Assembly (NCBI RefSeq): GCF_019402665.1
Contig: NZ_VSST01000042.1
Coordinates: 62,001-126,000 of the forward strand
Direction: 5' to 3'
Source of the DNA: Bradyrhizobium canariense
GTDB taxonomy: Bacteria; Pseudomonadota; Alphaproteobacteria; Rhizobiales; Xanthobacteraceae
Length of the DNA: 64,000 nucleotides
Below are positions 1 through 9,011 of this stretch, piece by piece. The notes beneath the pieces are model-generated. The model worked only from the letters and a program-made list of their open reading frames with translations. It had not been told where the DNA came from and did not search any database. A program made the position numbers and the translations under genes. The first letter of the stretch is position 1. Each line of letters begins with the position of its first letter.

Positions 1-237
1 TCGCGGCGCGCGGCGGTGGCGGATGCGCGCGGCAATTGCGCCGGCGCCAAATGTCCGATCGAGCTGTCCTTCTATGGCAACCGCTGCGGCGCGTTCGCGA
101 TCTCCGACAAATCCTGGTCGCTGGTCCAGCGCGACAGCGTGCAGCGCGCGAAAGACGCCGCGCTTGACGAATGCGGCAAGGCTGGCAAAGCTTGCCGCAT
201 TATCGGTTCCGTCTGTGCCGACGGCTCCGGCCGTTGA
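1..237 (+). CDS. DUF4189 domain protein, 3' part only
   Basis: The reading frame is open from the first base, so the gene begins before the window; 78 codons and the stop remain. The visible piece is Cys-rich and reads like the C-terminal half of a DUF4189 domain, a small domain of exported alphaproteobacterial proteins: a segment with GNRCGAFA and then regularly spaced Ala and Cys residues (AALDECGKAGKACRI). The even number of cysteines fits disulfides in the periplasm. No function is known for the domain. The next gene follows after 28 bases on the same strand and may be co-transcribed. The domain call is from memory of the family pattern. Confidence 0.6.
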   Translation, partial: SRRAAVADARGNCAGAKCPIELSFYGNRCGAFAISDKSWSLVQRDSVQRAKDAALDECGKAGKACRIIGSVCADGSGR

Positions 238-265
238 TACGATTTTTCATTTTGGATTTTTGCTC

Positions 266-754
266 ATGCGCAATTCCGTCATCCCTGCGATTGGCCTGGC
301 CCTCTTCCTGTCCGTCACCGTCGCTCCACCGTCCGCCGTCGCGCAGTCCGGCAGCGCCGGCGGCTCGATCGGCAATGACGAGAAGTCGCTGTCCGGCTCG
401 CGATCGGATCGTTCCGCCGAGCCGGCGCCCTCGGCGCGCCGCAGCAAGCCGGCCGAGGAGCCGCGCAGTTTCTCGCGACGCGGTGGTGGAGGTGGCGGGA
501 GTTTCGACGGCGCCTGGATGGTCGTCAGCGTCGGCTGCGGCGGCACCACGTCCGGCGCGGTCGTGGTCTCCTCGGGCAAGGTCATAGGCCAAGGCGTCAC
601 GGGTACCGTCAGCGCGAGCGGCGCGGTCAGCACGTTCGGTCAAGGCGATGGCGTGACCTTCACCGGCTCCGGCCGCCTCGCTGCCCGCAGCGGTTCCGGA
701 TCCTTCCGTCGCTCCGACGGCTGCGGCGGAACCTGGACTTCGACCAAGCAGTAG
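266..754 (+). CDS. exported Gly/Ser-rich hypothetical protein
   Basis: A 162-aa protein of unknown role. The chosen ATG opens a clear signal peptide (residues 1-26: short charged start, hydrophobic core, cleavage after AVA), so it should be periplasmic or secreted. Residues 27-75 are a Ser/Arg/Pro-rich linker ending in a run of six glycines. Residues 76-162 form a compact Gly/Val/Ser domain with two separated CGG motifs whose cysteines may pair. The open frame runs far upstream of this ATG but antisense-like residues there lack a signal, so the later start is preferred. No strong ribosome site is visible. Function not recognised. Confidence 0.6.
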   Translation: MRNSVIPAIGLALFLSVTVAPPSAVAQSGSAGGSIGNDEKSLSGSRSDRSAEPAPSARRSKPAEEPRSFSRRGGGGGGSFDGAWMVVSVGCGGTTSGAVVVSSGKVIGQGVTGTVSASGAVSTFGQGDGVTFTGSGRLAARSGSGSFRRSDGCGGTWTSTKQ

Positions 755-903
755 CGCGAAAAAGTCTGATTTCGCGGGGGAACCAACGCCGCGCAGGCCC
801 GATTCAGGCCACATCCTCTCCGGATTTGCGGCTCATTGCCACCCAAGTCTTTGACGAGAAAGGGAAGGTAACGAGTTGCGTCATGCGTAATCGGGAGACC
901 AGG

Positions 904-2103
904 ATGGGCAACCGCACCGCGAAATTCTTATCGGCCCTCGTAGGCAGCATCATTGCCGGTGCGCCATTGGCCGCCGTGTCGCAGAATGCATCGACGCCAC
1001 CGAGCACGGCAAATGCCGCGAACGACTGCCTTGGCTCGCCAAAGGGCGCCGCCCCGCAGGGCCAGCATTGGCATTATCGCCTTGAGCGCGCGACCAAGCG
1101 GCAGTGCTGGTATCTGCGCGCCGAAGGCGGCAAGGCCACTCAAACCGCACAGGCTGCGCCCGATACGACTACAGCGGATTCAGCCCTGCCGCAGCAGCAC
1201 TCCGTCCAGGACGCGCGCGCCGAATATCTGACGCCGCAGAGCATTGCCGCTGTTAAGACGCCTGCACAGGTGGGACCCGGACCAACGCAACAGGCTGCGA
1301 GCCCCTCCGCTGACGCCAACGCACAGCAGCCCGCCGTCGCCGGGCGCTGGCCCGACGCCTCCACGGCGTCCGCCGCGCCCACAGAGCAGCCGTCGCCTGC
1401 ACCTGTCGCGGTCGCCGCGCAGCCGACCGCGAAGCCGGCGAAGTCCCCTGCTCCGATGGCTCTGGCTGCGGCAGACAGCACCACCGACAAGCAGACCGGC
1501 TCGCTCCAGATGCTGCTGCTGGTGATCGGAGGCGCGCTGGCGCTTGCCGGCATCCTCGCCAGCGTCATCTACCGCTTCGCCGGTGGACGTATCCGCGTCC
1601 TGGCCGGCGACCAGCGCCGCGTCAACTGGGACAATTTTGAGCCGCACGATCACGACGATGGCCGTGCACCCTGGCTCAACGCAGCGCCCGCCGACGCGCC
1701 GCACACTCGGCAGCCGCGCCCGGTGGATTTCGATGCCCTGCGTCCGCAGACAGTCCAGCTCAAGACCGCGCAGCTCGCCGCGATCGATCGCGAGATTGAT
1801 GTGATCGACAAGCGCGTCCCGCAAGCGCACCAAGATGCCGCAGAGCTCGACGATGCCGATGTCTTCAACGGAGAATTCCAGATCGAGGCCGCACCGCAGC
1901 TCGCGGCCAACGACGTCGATGACGAAGAGCCGGCCGATCGCGATGACGATGCGGGAGTCGAGGACGGCATCGACATCGACGTGATCACGACGATGCTGGA
2001 ACGGCTCGCGAAGGACGGGCCGAGGCTGACGCAGCCTAGCCTTGAAGCTGGTCTTGCAGACCTCGCACGAAGCCCACGAGGCCGGTCTGCCGCTCGCGCT
2101 TGA
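904..2103 (+). CDS. membrane-anchored hypothetical protein with acidic C-terminus
   Basis: About 399 aa of unknown function. The start at 904 is preceded by GGAGACCAGG; an ATG at 883 is an alternative. The N-terminus has a signal-like hydrophobic stretch (AALVGSIIAG region), followed by a short segment with two conserved-looking Cys/Trp motifs (HYRLERATKRQCWYLR), a 100-residue Ala/Pro/Gln linker, one clear transmembrane helix at about residues 203-225, and a long acidic cytoplasmic-type tail rich in Asp and Glu. The 3' end overlaps the convergent gmk gene by 68 bases, so the two coding ends are read on both strands. Confidence 0.65.
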   Translation: MGNRTAKFLSALVGSIIAGAPLAAVSQNASTPPSTANAANDCLGSPKGAAPQGQHWHYRLERATKRQCWYLRAEGGKATQTAQAAPDTTTADSALPQQHSVQDARAEYLTPQSIAAVKTPAQVGPGPTQQAASPSADANAQQPAVAGRWPDASTASAAPTEQPSPAPVAVAAQPTAKPAKSPAPMALAAADSTTDKQTGSLQMLLLVIGGALALAGILASVIYRFAGGRIRVLAGDQRRVNWDNFEPHDHDDGRAPWLNAAPADAPHTRQPRPVDFDALRPQTVQLKTAQLAAIDREIDVIDKRVPQAHQDAAELDDADVFNGEFQIEAAPQLAANDVDDEEPADRDDDAGVEDGIDIDVITTMLERLAKDGPRLTQPSLEAGLADLARSPRGRSAARA

Positions 2104-2695
2104 GGCGTTCGGCCTTCAGGATCGACTGGACCTCGGCGAAGGCGTCGTCGACGTCATGGTTGATGACGATGTAGTCGTACTCGGCCCAGTGGCTCATCTC
2201 GTGGCTGGCGCGGCTCATGCGCTTGCGGATCACCTCGTCGGAATCCTGCGCGCGCGAATGCAGCCGCTTCTCGAGATCGGCAGCCGAGGGCGGCAGGATG
2301 AACACGCTGACGACGTCGGCGCGTGCTTTTTCTCGGAGCTGCTGCGTGCCCTGCCAGTCGATGTCGAACAGCACGTCCTGCCCAGCTGACAGCGCCGCCT
2401 CAACCGGCGCACGCGGCGTGCCGTAGCTGTTGTCGAACACGGTCGCCCATTCCAGCAGCTGGTCGGCCTTCACCATCGCGTGGAAGGTGGCCTTGTCGAC
2501 GAACGAATAATCCCTGCCGTCGACCTCGCCCGGCCGCATCGCCCGCGTGGTTGCCGACACCGACATTCGAAGGCCGGGCATGCGGTCGATCAACATACGC
2601 GATAGCGTCGTCTTGCCCGCGCCCGACGGCGAGGACAGCACGAACATCAATCCGCGCCGCTCGACACCATCAGTTACGTGACCGCCAATCGTCAT
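2036..2695 (-). CDS. gmk: guanylate kinase
   Basis: 219 aa. Phosphorylates GMP to GDP with ATP in the cytoplasm, an essential step of guanine nucleotide supply. The P-loop SPSGAGKT is at residues 22-29, followed by the GMP-binding region with SATTRAMRPGEVDGRDYSFV and the conserved DIDWQGTQQL and ILPPS motifs, in family order. The N-terminal extension of about 15 residues before the first strand is usual in Rhizobiales. It is the last gene of the minus-strand run and starts 3 bases after the stop of yicC, so the two are translationally close. Very secure call. Confidence 0.97.
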   Translation of the reverse strand: MTIGGHVTDGVERRGLMFVLSSPSGAGKTTLSRMLIDRMPGLRMSVSATTRAMRPGEVDGRDYSFVDKATFHAMVKADQLLEWATVFDNSYGTPRAPVEAALSAGQDVLFDIDWQGTQQLREKARADVVSVFILPPSAADLEKRLHSRAQDSDEVIRKRMSRASHEMSHWAEYDYIVINHDVDDAFAEVQSILKAERLKRERQTGLVGFVRGLQDQLQG

Positions 2696-2698
2696 CGA

Positions 2699-3586
2699 TC
2701 ACTCCAGATTCTGGACCTGCTCGCGGAACTGCTCGACCACGTTCTTCATGGCGAGCCCCGTATTGGTGAGCTCGATGTCGTTCGACTTCGAGCAACAGGT
2801 GTTGACCTCGCGGTGAAACTCCTGCGCCAGGAAGTCGAGCTTGCGCCCGACCGGGCCGCCCTTGCCGATCAGCTCGCGCGCCTGCGCGATGTGCGAGGCG
2901 ATGCGGTCGAGCTCCTCGCGGATGTCGGCCCTGGTCGCGATCAGGATCGCTTCCTGCATCAGGCGGTCAGAATCGAAACGGTCGGAGGTGTCGAGCAGGG
3001 TTGCGATCTGCTCGGCGAGCCTGGCCTTGATCGCCTCGGGCTTGCGACCGGGCGCAGCCTCGGCCTTCTTCGCCAGCTGCTCGACCTCGTCCACGCGCTG
3101 GATCAGGATCTGCCCGAGCGAGGTGCCCTCACGCTTGCGCATCTCGACGAGTTCGGCGAGCGCCTTGTCGAAGGCATCCGCGGCGGCGGCGCGCGCGGCC
3201 TTGTCCTCTTCCTCGTCGCCCTCGGGCTCGGCGACCTCAATGACACCCTTGATGGCCAAAAGCCCGTCGACGCTCGGCGCGACCGCATCGACCTTGCCGG
3301 CGATCACGGCGGCGGCCTTGAGGACGGCGTTGAGCACGTCCTCGTTGACGCGGACGCTGGCGGCCGCATTGGCGCGCTTCACGGTCAGATTGGCGTAGAC
3401 GGTGCCTCGCGAGAGCAGCTCGGCGGCGCGCTTCTTGGCATGAGCCTCGAGCTCGTCGAACCCCTGCGGCAGCCGTACCCTGAGATCAAAGCCCTTGGCG
3501 TTGACCGACTTTAATTCCCATTCGAACGTATACGGCCCACTCGCGCCGTGGCTTCGGGCAAAGCCGGTCATGGACGACAACGCCAT
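2699..3586 (-). CDS. yicC: YicC family endoribonuclease
   Basis: 295 aa, normal for the family. The N-terminal signature SSMTGFARSHG and the C-terminal block CSKSNDIELTNTGLAMK followed by VVEQFREQVQNLE are the two conserved ends of YicC/YloC proteins. Members have been described as metal-dependent endoribonucleases that affect small-RNA turnover; whether this one does so is untested. An acidic insert (EGDEEEDKAARAAAADAF) lies in the middle. It sits directly before gmk, with 3 bases between stop and start, an arrangement repeated in many alphaproteobacteria. The ATG is the first codon of the conserved N-terminus. Confidence 0.93.
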   Translation of the reverse strand: MALSSMTGFARSHGASGPYTFEWELKSVNAKGFDLRVRLPQGFDELEAHAKKRAAELLSRGTVYANLTVKRANAAASVRVNEDVLNAVLKAAAVIAGKVDAVAPSVDGLLAIKGVIEVAEPEGDEEEDKAARAAAADAFDKALAELVEMRKREGTSLGQILIQRVDEVEQLAKKAEAAPGRKPEAIKARLAEQIATLLDTSDRFDSDRLMQEAILIATRADIREELDRIASHIAQARELIGKGGPVGRKLDFLAQEFHREVNTCCSKSNDIELTNTGLAMKNVVEQFREQVQNLE

Positions 3587-3703
3587 CAGGTCAATTTCTC
3601 CAGAAGCACGGGATTCGCGCGGCCATCAAGCCACGCGAATCTTAAGACTATTTTGCAGGAAAATGTAATCCGCAAAGTCCCGCGGGGCAGGTCTGCGCGC
3701 AGC

Positions 3704-4978
3704 CTAGCGCTGGACCACCGGGGGCGAGGGCTGCACCGCGCCTTGGCGGGCCGGCGGCGGACCCGCGGGGCGAGCGGCCGGCGGCTTTTTCTGCTGGTTG
3801 GGCCGCGCCGGCGTGGTCGCCGTCGGCGTATCGGCGGCACCGGGCGCGGCGGCGGCCGGCGGCTGCGCGTCCTCGGCCGGCTCGACCGTGTCGTTCTGGA
3901 TCTGCTTTTCCATCGCGCGCAGCTTGGCTACATTCTTCTGGTGCGCGTCGTAGGTCTCGGTGAAGGAATGCCCGCCGGTGCCGTCTGCGACGAAATAGAG
4001 GTCGCGGGTGCGGGCCGGGTTGGCGGCAGCCTCGAGCGAAGCGCGGCCGGGGTTCGAGATCGGGCCCGGCGGCAGGCCCTCGATCACATAGGTGTTGTAG
4101 GGCGAAGGCTGCGTGATCTCGCTGCGCTTGATCGGACGGCCGAGCGTGCCCTTGCCGCCGACGAGGCCATAGATGATCGTGGGATCGGACTGCAGCTTGA
4201 TCCTCTGCTTCAGGCGATTGACGAACACCGCGGCGACGCGGCTGCGCTCGTCCGGCTTGCCGGTCTCTTTCTCGACGATCGAGGCCAGCGTCACCAATTG
4301 CTCCGGACTCTTGACCGGAATGTCCTGACTGCGGCGCTCCCAGATCTCGGTCAGTACGCGCTTGTGCGCCTGCTGCATGCGCTGGATCACCTGATCGCGC
4401 GGGGTGCCACGCGGGAACTTGTAGGTCTCGGGCAGCAGCGTGCCCTCGCGCGGCAGCTCACGCACGCTGCCGGTGAAGATATCGTTGTCGGACAGGCGCG
4501 CCACGATCTGCTCGGAGGTCAGGCCCTCCGGGATTGTCACGGCATGCTGTACCACCTTGCCCTCGACCATGGTGGCAATGACGTCGCGCAAGGATGCGTT
4601 CTTCTGGAACGAGTATTCACCGGGCTTGAGGTCCGAGCTCGCCTTTAGCGCAGCGACGCTGGCAATGAACGCCCACGGATTGACGTCGGTCACGCCTTCC
4701 CGGTTCAGCGTCTCGGCGATGTCGCGCTTGCCGGCGCGCTGCGGGATGTTGACGATCTTGTCTTCCTTCAGCGGTCCCGGCGCCTCGAGCACCTGCCGGC
4801 CGTAATAGTACACGCCGCCCGCGCCGATCATCGCAATCAGCAGCAGGGTGATGATGGCGTTGCCGACGATCACGAACGGATTGCGCGCGCGGTCCGATCG
4901 CCTCGGCGGCGGCGGGACCTGCTCGGGCTCGAGCGCTGCCCGCGGACTCCGGGGCGAAATGGGCGGCCTTTCACTCAT
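3704..4978 (-). CDS. mltG: endolytic murein transglycosylase MltG
   Basis: 424 aa. Inner-membrane enzyme that cuts nascent peptidoglycan glycan strands and so sets strand length. One transmembrane helix at residues 37-59 follows a Pro/Arg-rich cytoplasmic N-terminus; a LysM-like part and the YceG catalytic domain occupy about 70-350. The catalytic glutamate lies in LASIVEKETG (residues 231-240), followed by RSRVAAVFVNRL and the conserved DPTIIYGL and SPYNTY motifs. Residues after about 365 form an Ala/Pro-rich tail not needed by the family. It lies between fabF and yicC, the usual alphaproteobacterial order. Confidence 0.95.
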   Translation of the reverse strand: MSERPPISPRSPRAALEPEQVPPPPRRSDRARNPFVIVGNAIITLLLIAMIGAGGVYYYGRQVLEAPGPLKEDKIVNIPQRAGKRDIAETLNREGVTDVNPWAFIASVAALKASSDLKPGEYSFQKNASLRDVIATMVEGKVVQHAVTIPEGLTSEQIVARLSDNDIFTGSVRELPREGTLLPETYKFPRGTPRDQVIQRMQQAHKRVLTEIWERRSQDIPVKSPEQLVTLASIVEKETGKPDERSRVAAVFVNRLKQRIKLQSDPTIIYGLVGGKGTLGRPIKRSEITQPSPYNTYVIEGLPPGPISNPGRASLEAAANPARTRDLYFVADGTGGHSFTETYDAHQKNVAKLRAMEKQIQNDTVEPAEDAQPPAAAAPGAADTPTATTPARPNQQKKPPAARPAGPPPARQGAVQPSPPVVQR

Positions 4979-5102
4979 CGAAGCAACCTGAATCCTGCCG
5001 GTTCAATCGCGACCTGACAATCGCTTGCCGAGCCAATGCACGCGCCCGCTTCCATGACTATCGCCGAATACGGCAAAACGGTGGATTCGTCGCAACGACA
5101 AA

Positions 5103-6368
5103 CTAATGGACCAGACGCCGGAAGATGACCGATGCGTTGGTACCGCCAAAACCAAAAGAATTCGACAACGCGACGTTGACCTCGCGCTTCTTCGCCTGAT
5201 GCGGCACGAGATCAATCGCAGTTTCGACCGACGGATTGTCCAGGTTGATGGTCGGCGGCACGACATTATCGCGAATCGCGAGAATGGCGAAGATCGCCTC
5301 GATCGCGCCGGCCGCGCCCAAGAGGTGACCGGTCGACGACTTGGTCGAAGACATCGCGACCTTCGAAGCGGCATTGCCGAGCAGGCGTTCAACCGCACCG
5401 AGCTCGATCTCGTCACCGAGCGGTGTCGAGGTGCCGTGCGCGTTGATGTAGTCGAGATCGGACGCGGTGAGGCCGGCGCGCTTGAGCGCCGCCGCCATGC
5501 TGCGGAAGCCGCCGTCGCCGTCGGGTGACGGCGAGGTGATGTGGTAGGCATCGCCCGAGAGACCGTAGCCGATCACCTCGGCATAGATCTTCGCGCCGCG
5601 GCGCTTGGCATGTTCGAGCTCTTCAAGGACGAGGACGCCGGCGCCCTCGCCCATCACGAAGCCGTCCCGGTCCTTGTCGTAGGGACGCGAGGCCTTCTCA
5701 GGCGTTTCGTTGAAGGCTGTCGAGAGCGCACGCGCGGCGTTGAAGCCGGCAATGCCGATGCGGCCGATCGGCGATTCCGCGCCGCCGGCAACCATGACGT
5801 CGGCATCGCCGAGCGCGATCAGGCGGGCGGCATCGCCGACCGCGTGAGCACCCGTCGAGCAGGCCGTGACCACCGAATGGTTCGGCCCCTTCAGTCCGTG
5901 CTTGATCGAGACATAGCCGGAGGCGAGATTGATTAGGCGCCCCGGAATGAAGAACGGCGAGACCCGGCGTGGCCCGCGCTCCTTCAGCAGGACCGCGGTC
6001 TCGGCGATGCCGTTGAGGCCGCCGATGCCGGATCCGATCATGGTGCCGGTCGCGCATTTGTCCTCTTCGGTCTCGGGGTGCCAGTTGGCATCGTCGAGTG
6101 CCTGGCCGGCCGCGGCCATGCCGAAGATGATGAAGTCGTCGACCTTGCGCTGGTCCTTCGGCTCCATCCAGATGTCGGGATTGAAAGTGTCGTTGGTGCC
6201 GTCGCCGCGCACGACCGTGCAGCCGATCTTGGTCTGAAGATCGGAGACATCGAAGCTCTCGATCCTGCGTGCGCCGCTTTGGCCGTCGAGGATGCGTTTC
6301 CAGGTCGGCTCGACACCGCAGCCGAGTGGCGAAACCATGCCAAGACCCGTGACGACAACCCGTCTCAT
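5103..6368 (-). CDS. fabF: beta-ketoacyl-ACP synthase II
   Basis: 421 aa. Condenses malonyl-ACP with acyl-ACP during fatty-acid elongation. The active-site cysteine is Cys170 in VVTACSTGAH; the two catalytic histidines are in NAHGTSTPLGD and SSTGHLLGAAG, and the C-terminal NSFGFGGTNAS is present. Full family length. It is read from the same strand as acpP, 108 bases downstream of it, matching the conserved fabD-fabG-acpP-fabF order, so enzyme and acyl carrier are probably co-expressed. Long antisense frames over this gene are composition artefacts. Confidence 0.97.
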   Translation of the reverse strand: MRRVVVTGLGMVSPLGCGVEPTWKRILDGQSGARRIESFDVSDLQTKIGCTVVRGDGTNDTFNPDIWMEPKDQRKVDDFIIFGMAAAGQALDDANWHPETEEDKCATGTMIGSGIGGLNGIAETAVLLKERGPRRVSPFFIPGRLINLASGYVSIKHGLKGPNHSVVTACSTGAHAVGDAARLIALGDADVMVAGGAESPIGRIGIAGFNAARALSTAFNETPEKASRPYDKDRDGFVMGEGAGVLVLEELEHAKRRGAKIYAEVIGYGLSGDAYHITSPSPDGDGGFRSMAAALKRAGLTASDLDYINAHGTSTPLGDEIELGAVERLLGNAASKVAMSSTKSSTGHLLGAAGAIEAIFAILAIRDNVVPPTINLDNPSVETAIDLVPHQAKKREVNVALSNSFGFGGTNASVIFRRLVH

Positions 6369-6476
6369 ATCCGAAAACTCCGCATCGAAATATTCACGGC
6401 CAATAACAAGAAACCGGCTGACCGCTGTTGGGCGGTCCGTCCGGTTTCAATGTTGTCCCCGCGAAAATGAAGAGCC

Positions 6477-6716
6477 TTAGCTCTTCGCGTTCTTCTCGAG
6501 AAACTTGGTGGCATCGCCGACGGTAAGAATCGTTTCCGCGGCATCGTCCGGAATCTCGCAACCGAATTCCTCTTCGAACGCCATCACCAGCTCGACGGTG
6601 TCCAGACTGTCGGCGCCGAGGTCGTCGATGAAGCTCGCAGCATCGACAACCTTCTCGGGTTCAACACCAAGGTGTTCGACCACGATCTTCTTAACCCGCT
6701 CGCCAATCTCACTCAT
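6477..6716 (-). CDS. acpP: acyl carrier protein
   Basis: 79 aa, acidic. Carries growing acyl chains on a phosphopantetheine arm attached to Ser37 in the invariant motif GADSLDTVELVM. Length, charge and helix pattern are those of the housekeeping ACP of fatty-acid synthesis. It lies between fabG (308 bases upstream) and fabF (108 bases downstream). The larger upstream gap suggests its own promoter, as expected for such a highly expressed gene. The start ATG is preceded by a GAGGT-type site (reverse complement of acctc at 6723-6727). Confidence 0.97.
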   Translation of the reverse strand: MSEIGERVKKIVVEHLGVEPEKVVDAASFIDDLGADSLDTVELVMAFEEEFGCEIPDDAAETILTVGDATKFLEKNAKS

Positions 6717-7024
6717 TGCATAACCTCGTGTTGTTCCCTGTAGACCCGACCCCCCGGGACGATACGAGCCGTCGTGGTCGTTGACTGCCTTCGCTTACGA
6801 ACTTTGATTTGGCCCCATCCTAACCGATGCAGGCCCGGCGAATGACGGCCAAGGCTCCGCATCGCCAATATACAGGGTTTCAAAAACCTGCAATGGCGTT
6901 CTTTGCCCATCCGTTGAAGGTCCGGTTATCATACTTCAATTGCGTTGACTACAAGCCTCATTTCGCTCCGGAAACGGCCGTTTGCCGCATTCGGCTGCCC
7001 AAGGGGGCGGTGCGGCATGAGGCG
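6717..7024. other. intergenic region upstream of acpP
   Basis: 308 bases without a gene between the fabG stop and the acpP start. On the minus strand a weak promoter-like pair, TTGCAG and TATTGG spaced 17 bases, lies around 6868-6896 and could serve acpP. A 12-bp perfect palindrome AAACGGCCGTTT at 6973-6984 sits 40 bases after the fabG stop and may be a transcript end hairpin, though no U-run follows. Nothing else was recognised. Confidence 0.4.
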
Positions 7025-7762
7025 TCAGATCATGGCCATGCCGCCGTTGACGTGGATGGTTTGGCCGGTGACATAGGCCGCTTCGTTCGAACTCAGGTAG
7101 ACGGCGGCTGCCGCGATGTCCTCTGGCGTCCCCAGGCGATTGGCCGGAACCTTGGTTAGAATCGTTTCGCGCTGCTTGTCGTTGAGCGCATCGGTCATCG
7201 GTGTCTTGATGAAGCCGGGAGCGATGCAGTTTGCGGTGACGCCGCGCTTGGCGTATTCGGCACCCAGCGTCTTGATCATGCCGATCAGGCCCGCCTTCGA
7301 TGCGGTATAATTGCCCTGCCCCGGGTTACCGGTGACGCCGACCACCGAGGTGATGGCGATGATGCGGCCGAAGCGCTTGCGCATCATCAATTTGGTGGCG
7401 GCGCGGGCAAGCCGGAAGGTCGAGGTCAAATTGATGTTGATGACCTCCTCCCAGTCCTCGTCACGGAGCTGCACGAAGAGATTGTCGCGCGTGATGCCGG
7501 CATTGGCGACGAGGATGTCGACCTGTCCCATCGCCGCTTCCGCAGCGGGCACCAGCGCCTCGACCTCGTCGGCCTTGGAGAGATTGCAGGGCAGCACATG
7601 GGTGCGCTCGCCGAGCTTGCCGGCAAGCTCATCCAGCACTTCCTTGCGCGTCCCCGATATCGCGACGGTGGCGCCCTGCGCGTGAAGCGCTTGTGCGATC
7701 GCGCCGCCGATGCCGCCGGTTGCGCCGGTGACGAGCGCCTTTTTGCCAGTCAGATCGAACAT
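7025..7762 (-). CDS. fabG: 3-oxoacyl-ACP reductase
   Basis: 245 aa. NADPH-dependent reductase of fatty-acid elongation, short-chain dehydrogenase family. The nucleotide motif TGATGGIGG is at 12-20, NAGI at 87-90, and the catalytic Ser139, Tyr152 and Lys156 are all in place (ITSV; YTASKAG). The frame is open further upstream, but the start at 7762 begins the conserved MFDLTGKKALVTG and has a good site (ggaggag, complement of 7769-7775), so it is preferred. It follows fabD with a 102-base gap that holds a palindromic repeat. Confidence 0.97.
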   Translation of the reverse strand: MFDLTGKKALVTGATGGIGGAIAQALHAQGATVAISGTRKEVLDELAGKLGERTHVLPCNLSKADEVEALVPAAEAAMGQVDILVANAGITRDNLFVQLRDEDWEEVININLTSTFRLARAATKLMMRKRFGRIIAITSVVGVTGNPGQGNYTASKAGLIGMIKTLGAEYAKRGVTANCIAPGFIKTPMTDALNDKQRETILTKVPANRLGTPEDIAAAAVYLSSNEAAYVTGQTIHVNGGMAMI

Positions 7763-7778
7763 CGATAACTCCTCCAAG

Positions 7779-7823
7779 GCACGATCCGGGAAAATGCGCA
7801 GCGATTTTCCGAAAGGATCGTGC
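7779..7823. repeat. palindromic intergenic repeat inside the fabD-fabG gap
   Basis: Outer arms GCACGATCC (7779-7787) and GGATCGTGC (7815-7823) are perfect inverted repeats; inner GGGAAAA and TTTTCC pair as well. The layout (GATCC..GGAAAA..TTTTCC..GGATC) matches the element at 38512-38560, so both belong to one family of dispersed hairpin repeats common in Bradyrhizobium-type genomes. It sits in the transcribed gap between fabD and fabG and should fold in the mRNA. Confidence 0.75.
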
Positions 7824-7864
7824 GTCAACTAAAGAACTCGCGCGCGACGACGAATCATCGCGCC

Positions 7865-8824
7865 TCAGGCCTGCTTCGCAGCGGCCAATGCATCTTTGGC
7901 GGCAGCAATGTCGTTGGGACCGCCGACCGCAACGCCGACGGCGCCGTCCGCAATACGCTTGACGAGGCCGGTCAGCACCTTGCCGGCACCGATCTCGAAG
8001 AAACGGGTAACGCCCTGCCCCGCCATATAGGCAACCGACTCGCGCCAGCGCACGGTGCCGGTGACCTGCTCGACCAGGCGGCGGCGGATCTCGTCGGGAT
8101 CGGTGATCGCGCCCGCCAGCACGTTCGACACCAACGGGGCCGCCGGCGCCTTGATCGTGACCTTGGCCAGCGCCTCCGCCATCGCGTCGGCAGCCGGCTG
8201 CATCAGCTTGCAATGGAACGGGGCGGACACCGGCAGCAACATCGCGCGCTTGGCGCCCTTGGTTTTGGCGATCTCGACGGCGCGGTCGACCGCGGCCTTG
8301 TCGCCGGAGACGACCACTTGCCCGCCGCCATTGTCGTTGGCGGCCTGGCAGACCTGCCCCTGAGCGGCTTCGTCCGCCACCGCCACGGCGGCCTCGTAGT
8401 CGAGGCCGAGCAGAGCGGCCATCGCACCGACGCCCACCGGCACGGCTTTTTGCATTGCGAGACCGCGAATGCGAAGCAACCGCGCGGTGTCGGAAATCGT
8501 CACGCTGCCGGCCGCGGCCAGCGCCGAATATTCCCCGAGCGAGTGGCCGGCGACGAAGGCCGCATCCCGCCCCACGGAAAACCCGGCTTCGGTCTCCAGC
8601 ACGCGCAGGGTGGCGACAGACACCGCCATCAGGGCCGGCTGGGCGTTTTGGGTGAGCTGGAGGGTTTCGGCCGGACCATCCCAGATGGTCGCCGTCAGCT
8701 TCTCCCCCAGCGCGGCATCGACCTCGTCGAACACGGCGCGCGCCGCCGGAAAGGCATCCGCCAGGGCCTTGCCCATGCCGACCGCCTGGGAACCCTGCCC
8801 CGGAAATGTGAATGCTGCCGTCAT
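7865..8824 (-). CDS. fabD: malonyl-CoA:ACP transacylase
   Basis: 319 aa. Moves malonyl from CoA to ACP, supplying the elongation substrate. The family start AFTFPGQGSQAVGMG is intact, the nucleophile is Ser95 in VAGHSLGEYS, and the conserved histidine region APFHCKLMQPA is present. The start at 8824 is chosen over a longer upstream frame because it opens the conserved N-terminus and has gggagcg seven bases before it. It is the first gene of the minus-strand fab run and is followed by fabG. Confidence 0.97.
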   Translation of the reverse strand: MTAAFTFPGQGSQAVGMGKALADAFPAARAVFDEVDAALGEKLTATIWDGPAETLQLTQNAQPALMAVSVATLRVLETEAGFSVGRDAAFVAGHSLGEYSALAAAGSVTISDTARLLRIRGLAMQKAVPVGVGAMAALLGLDYEAAVAVADEAAQGQVCQAANDNGGGQVVVSGDKAAVDRAVEIAKTKGAKRAMLLPVSAPFHCKLMQPAADAMAEALAKVTIKAPAAPLVSNVLAGAITDPDEIRRRLVEQVTGTVRWRESVAYMAGQGVTRFFEIGAGKVLTGLVKRIADGAVGVAVGGPNDIAAAKDALAAAKQA

Positions 8825-8896
8825 CGGCGCTCCCTGCTTGTCGGACGTGATCCCTGCGAGAACCGGCAGCCGATGACGCACGGCCTTAGGCCATGG

Positions 8897-8911
8897 TTCC
8901 GGATCATGCTC
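8897..8911. repeat. half copy of the dispersed palindromic repeat
   Basis: The 15 bases TTCCGGATCATGCTC match exactly one arm of the repeat at 38512-38560, without the other arm. It lies 73-87 bases upstream of the fabD start. Probably a decayed copy of the same repeat family. Confidence 0.5.
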
Positions 8912-9011
8912 CAAAGGGGGCCGTAGACACTGTCCGGGGCCGGAATGTCAAGCCAAGATAGGAACTTCGATCAGCACTCACCTAGCAGCCTTCGACTGGA
9001 GAGACGGGTCC

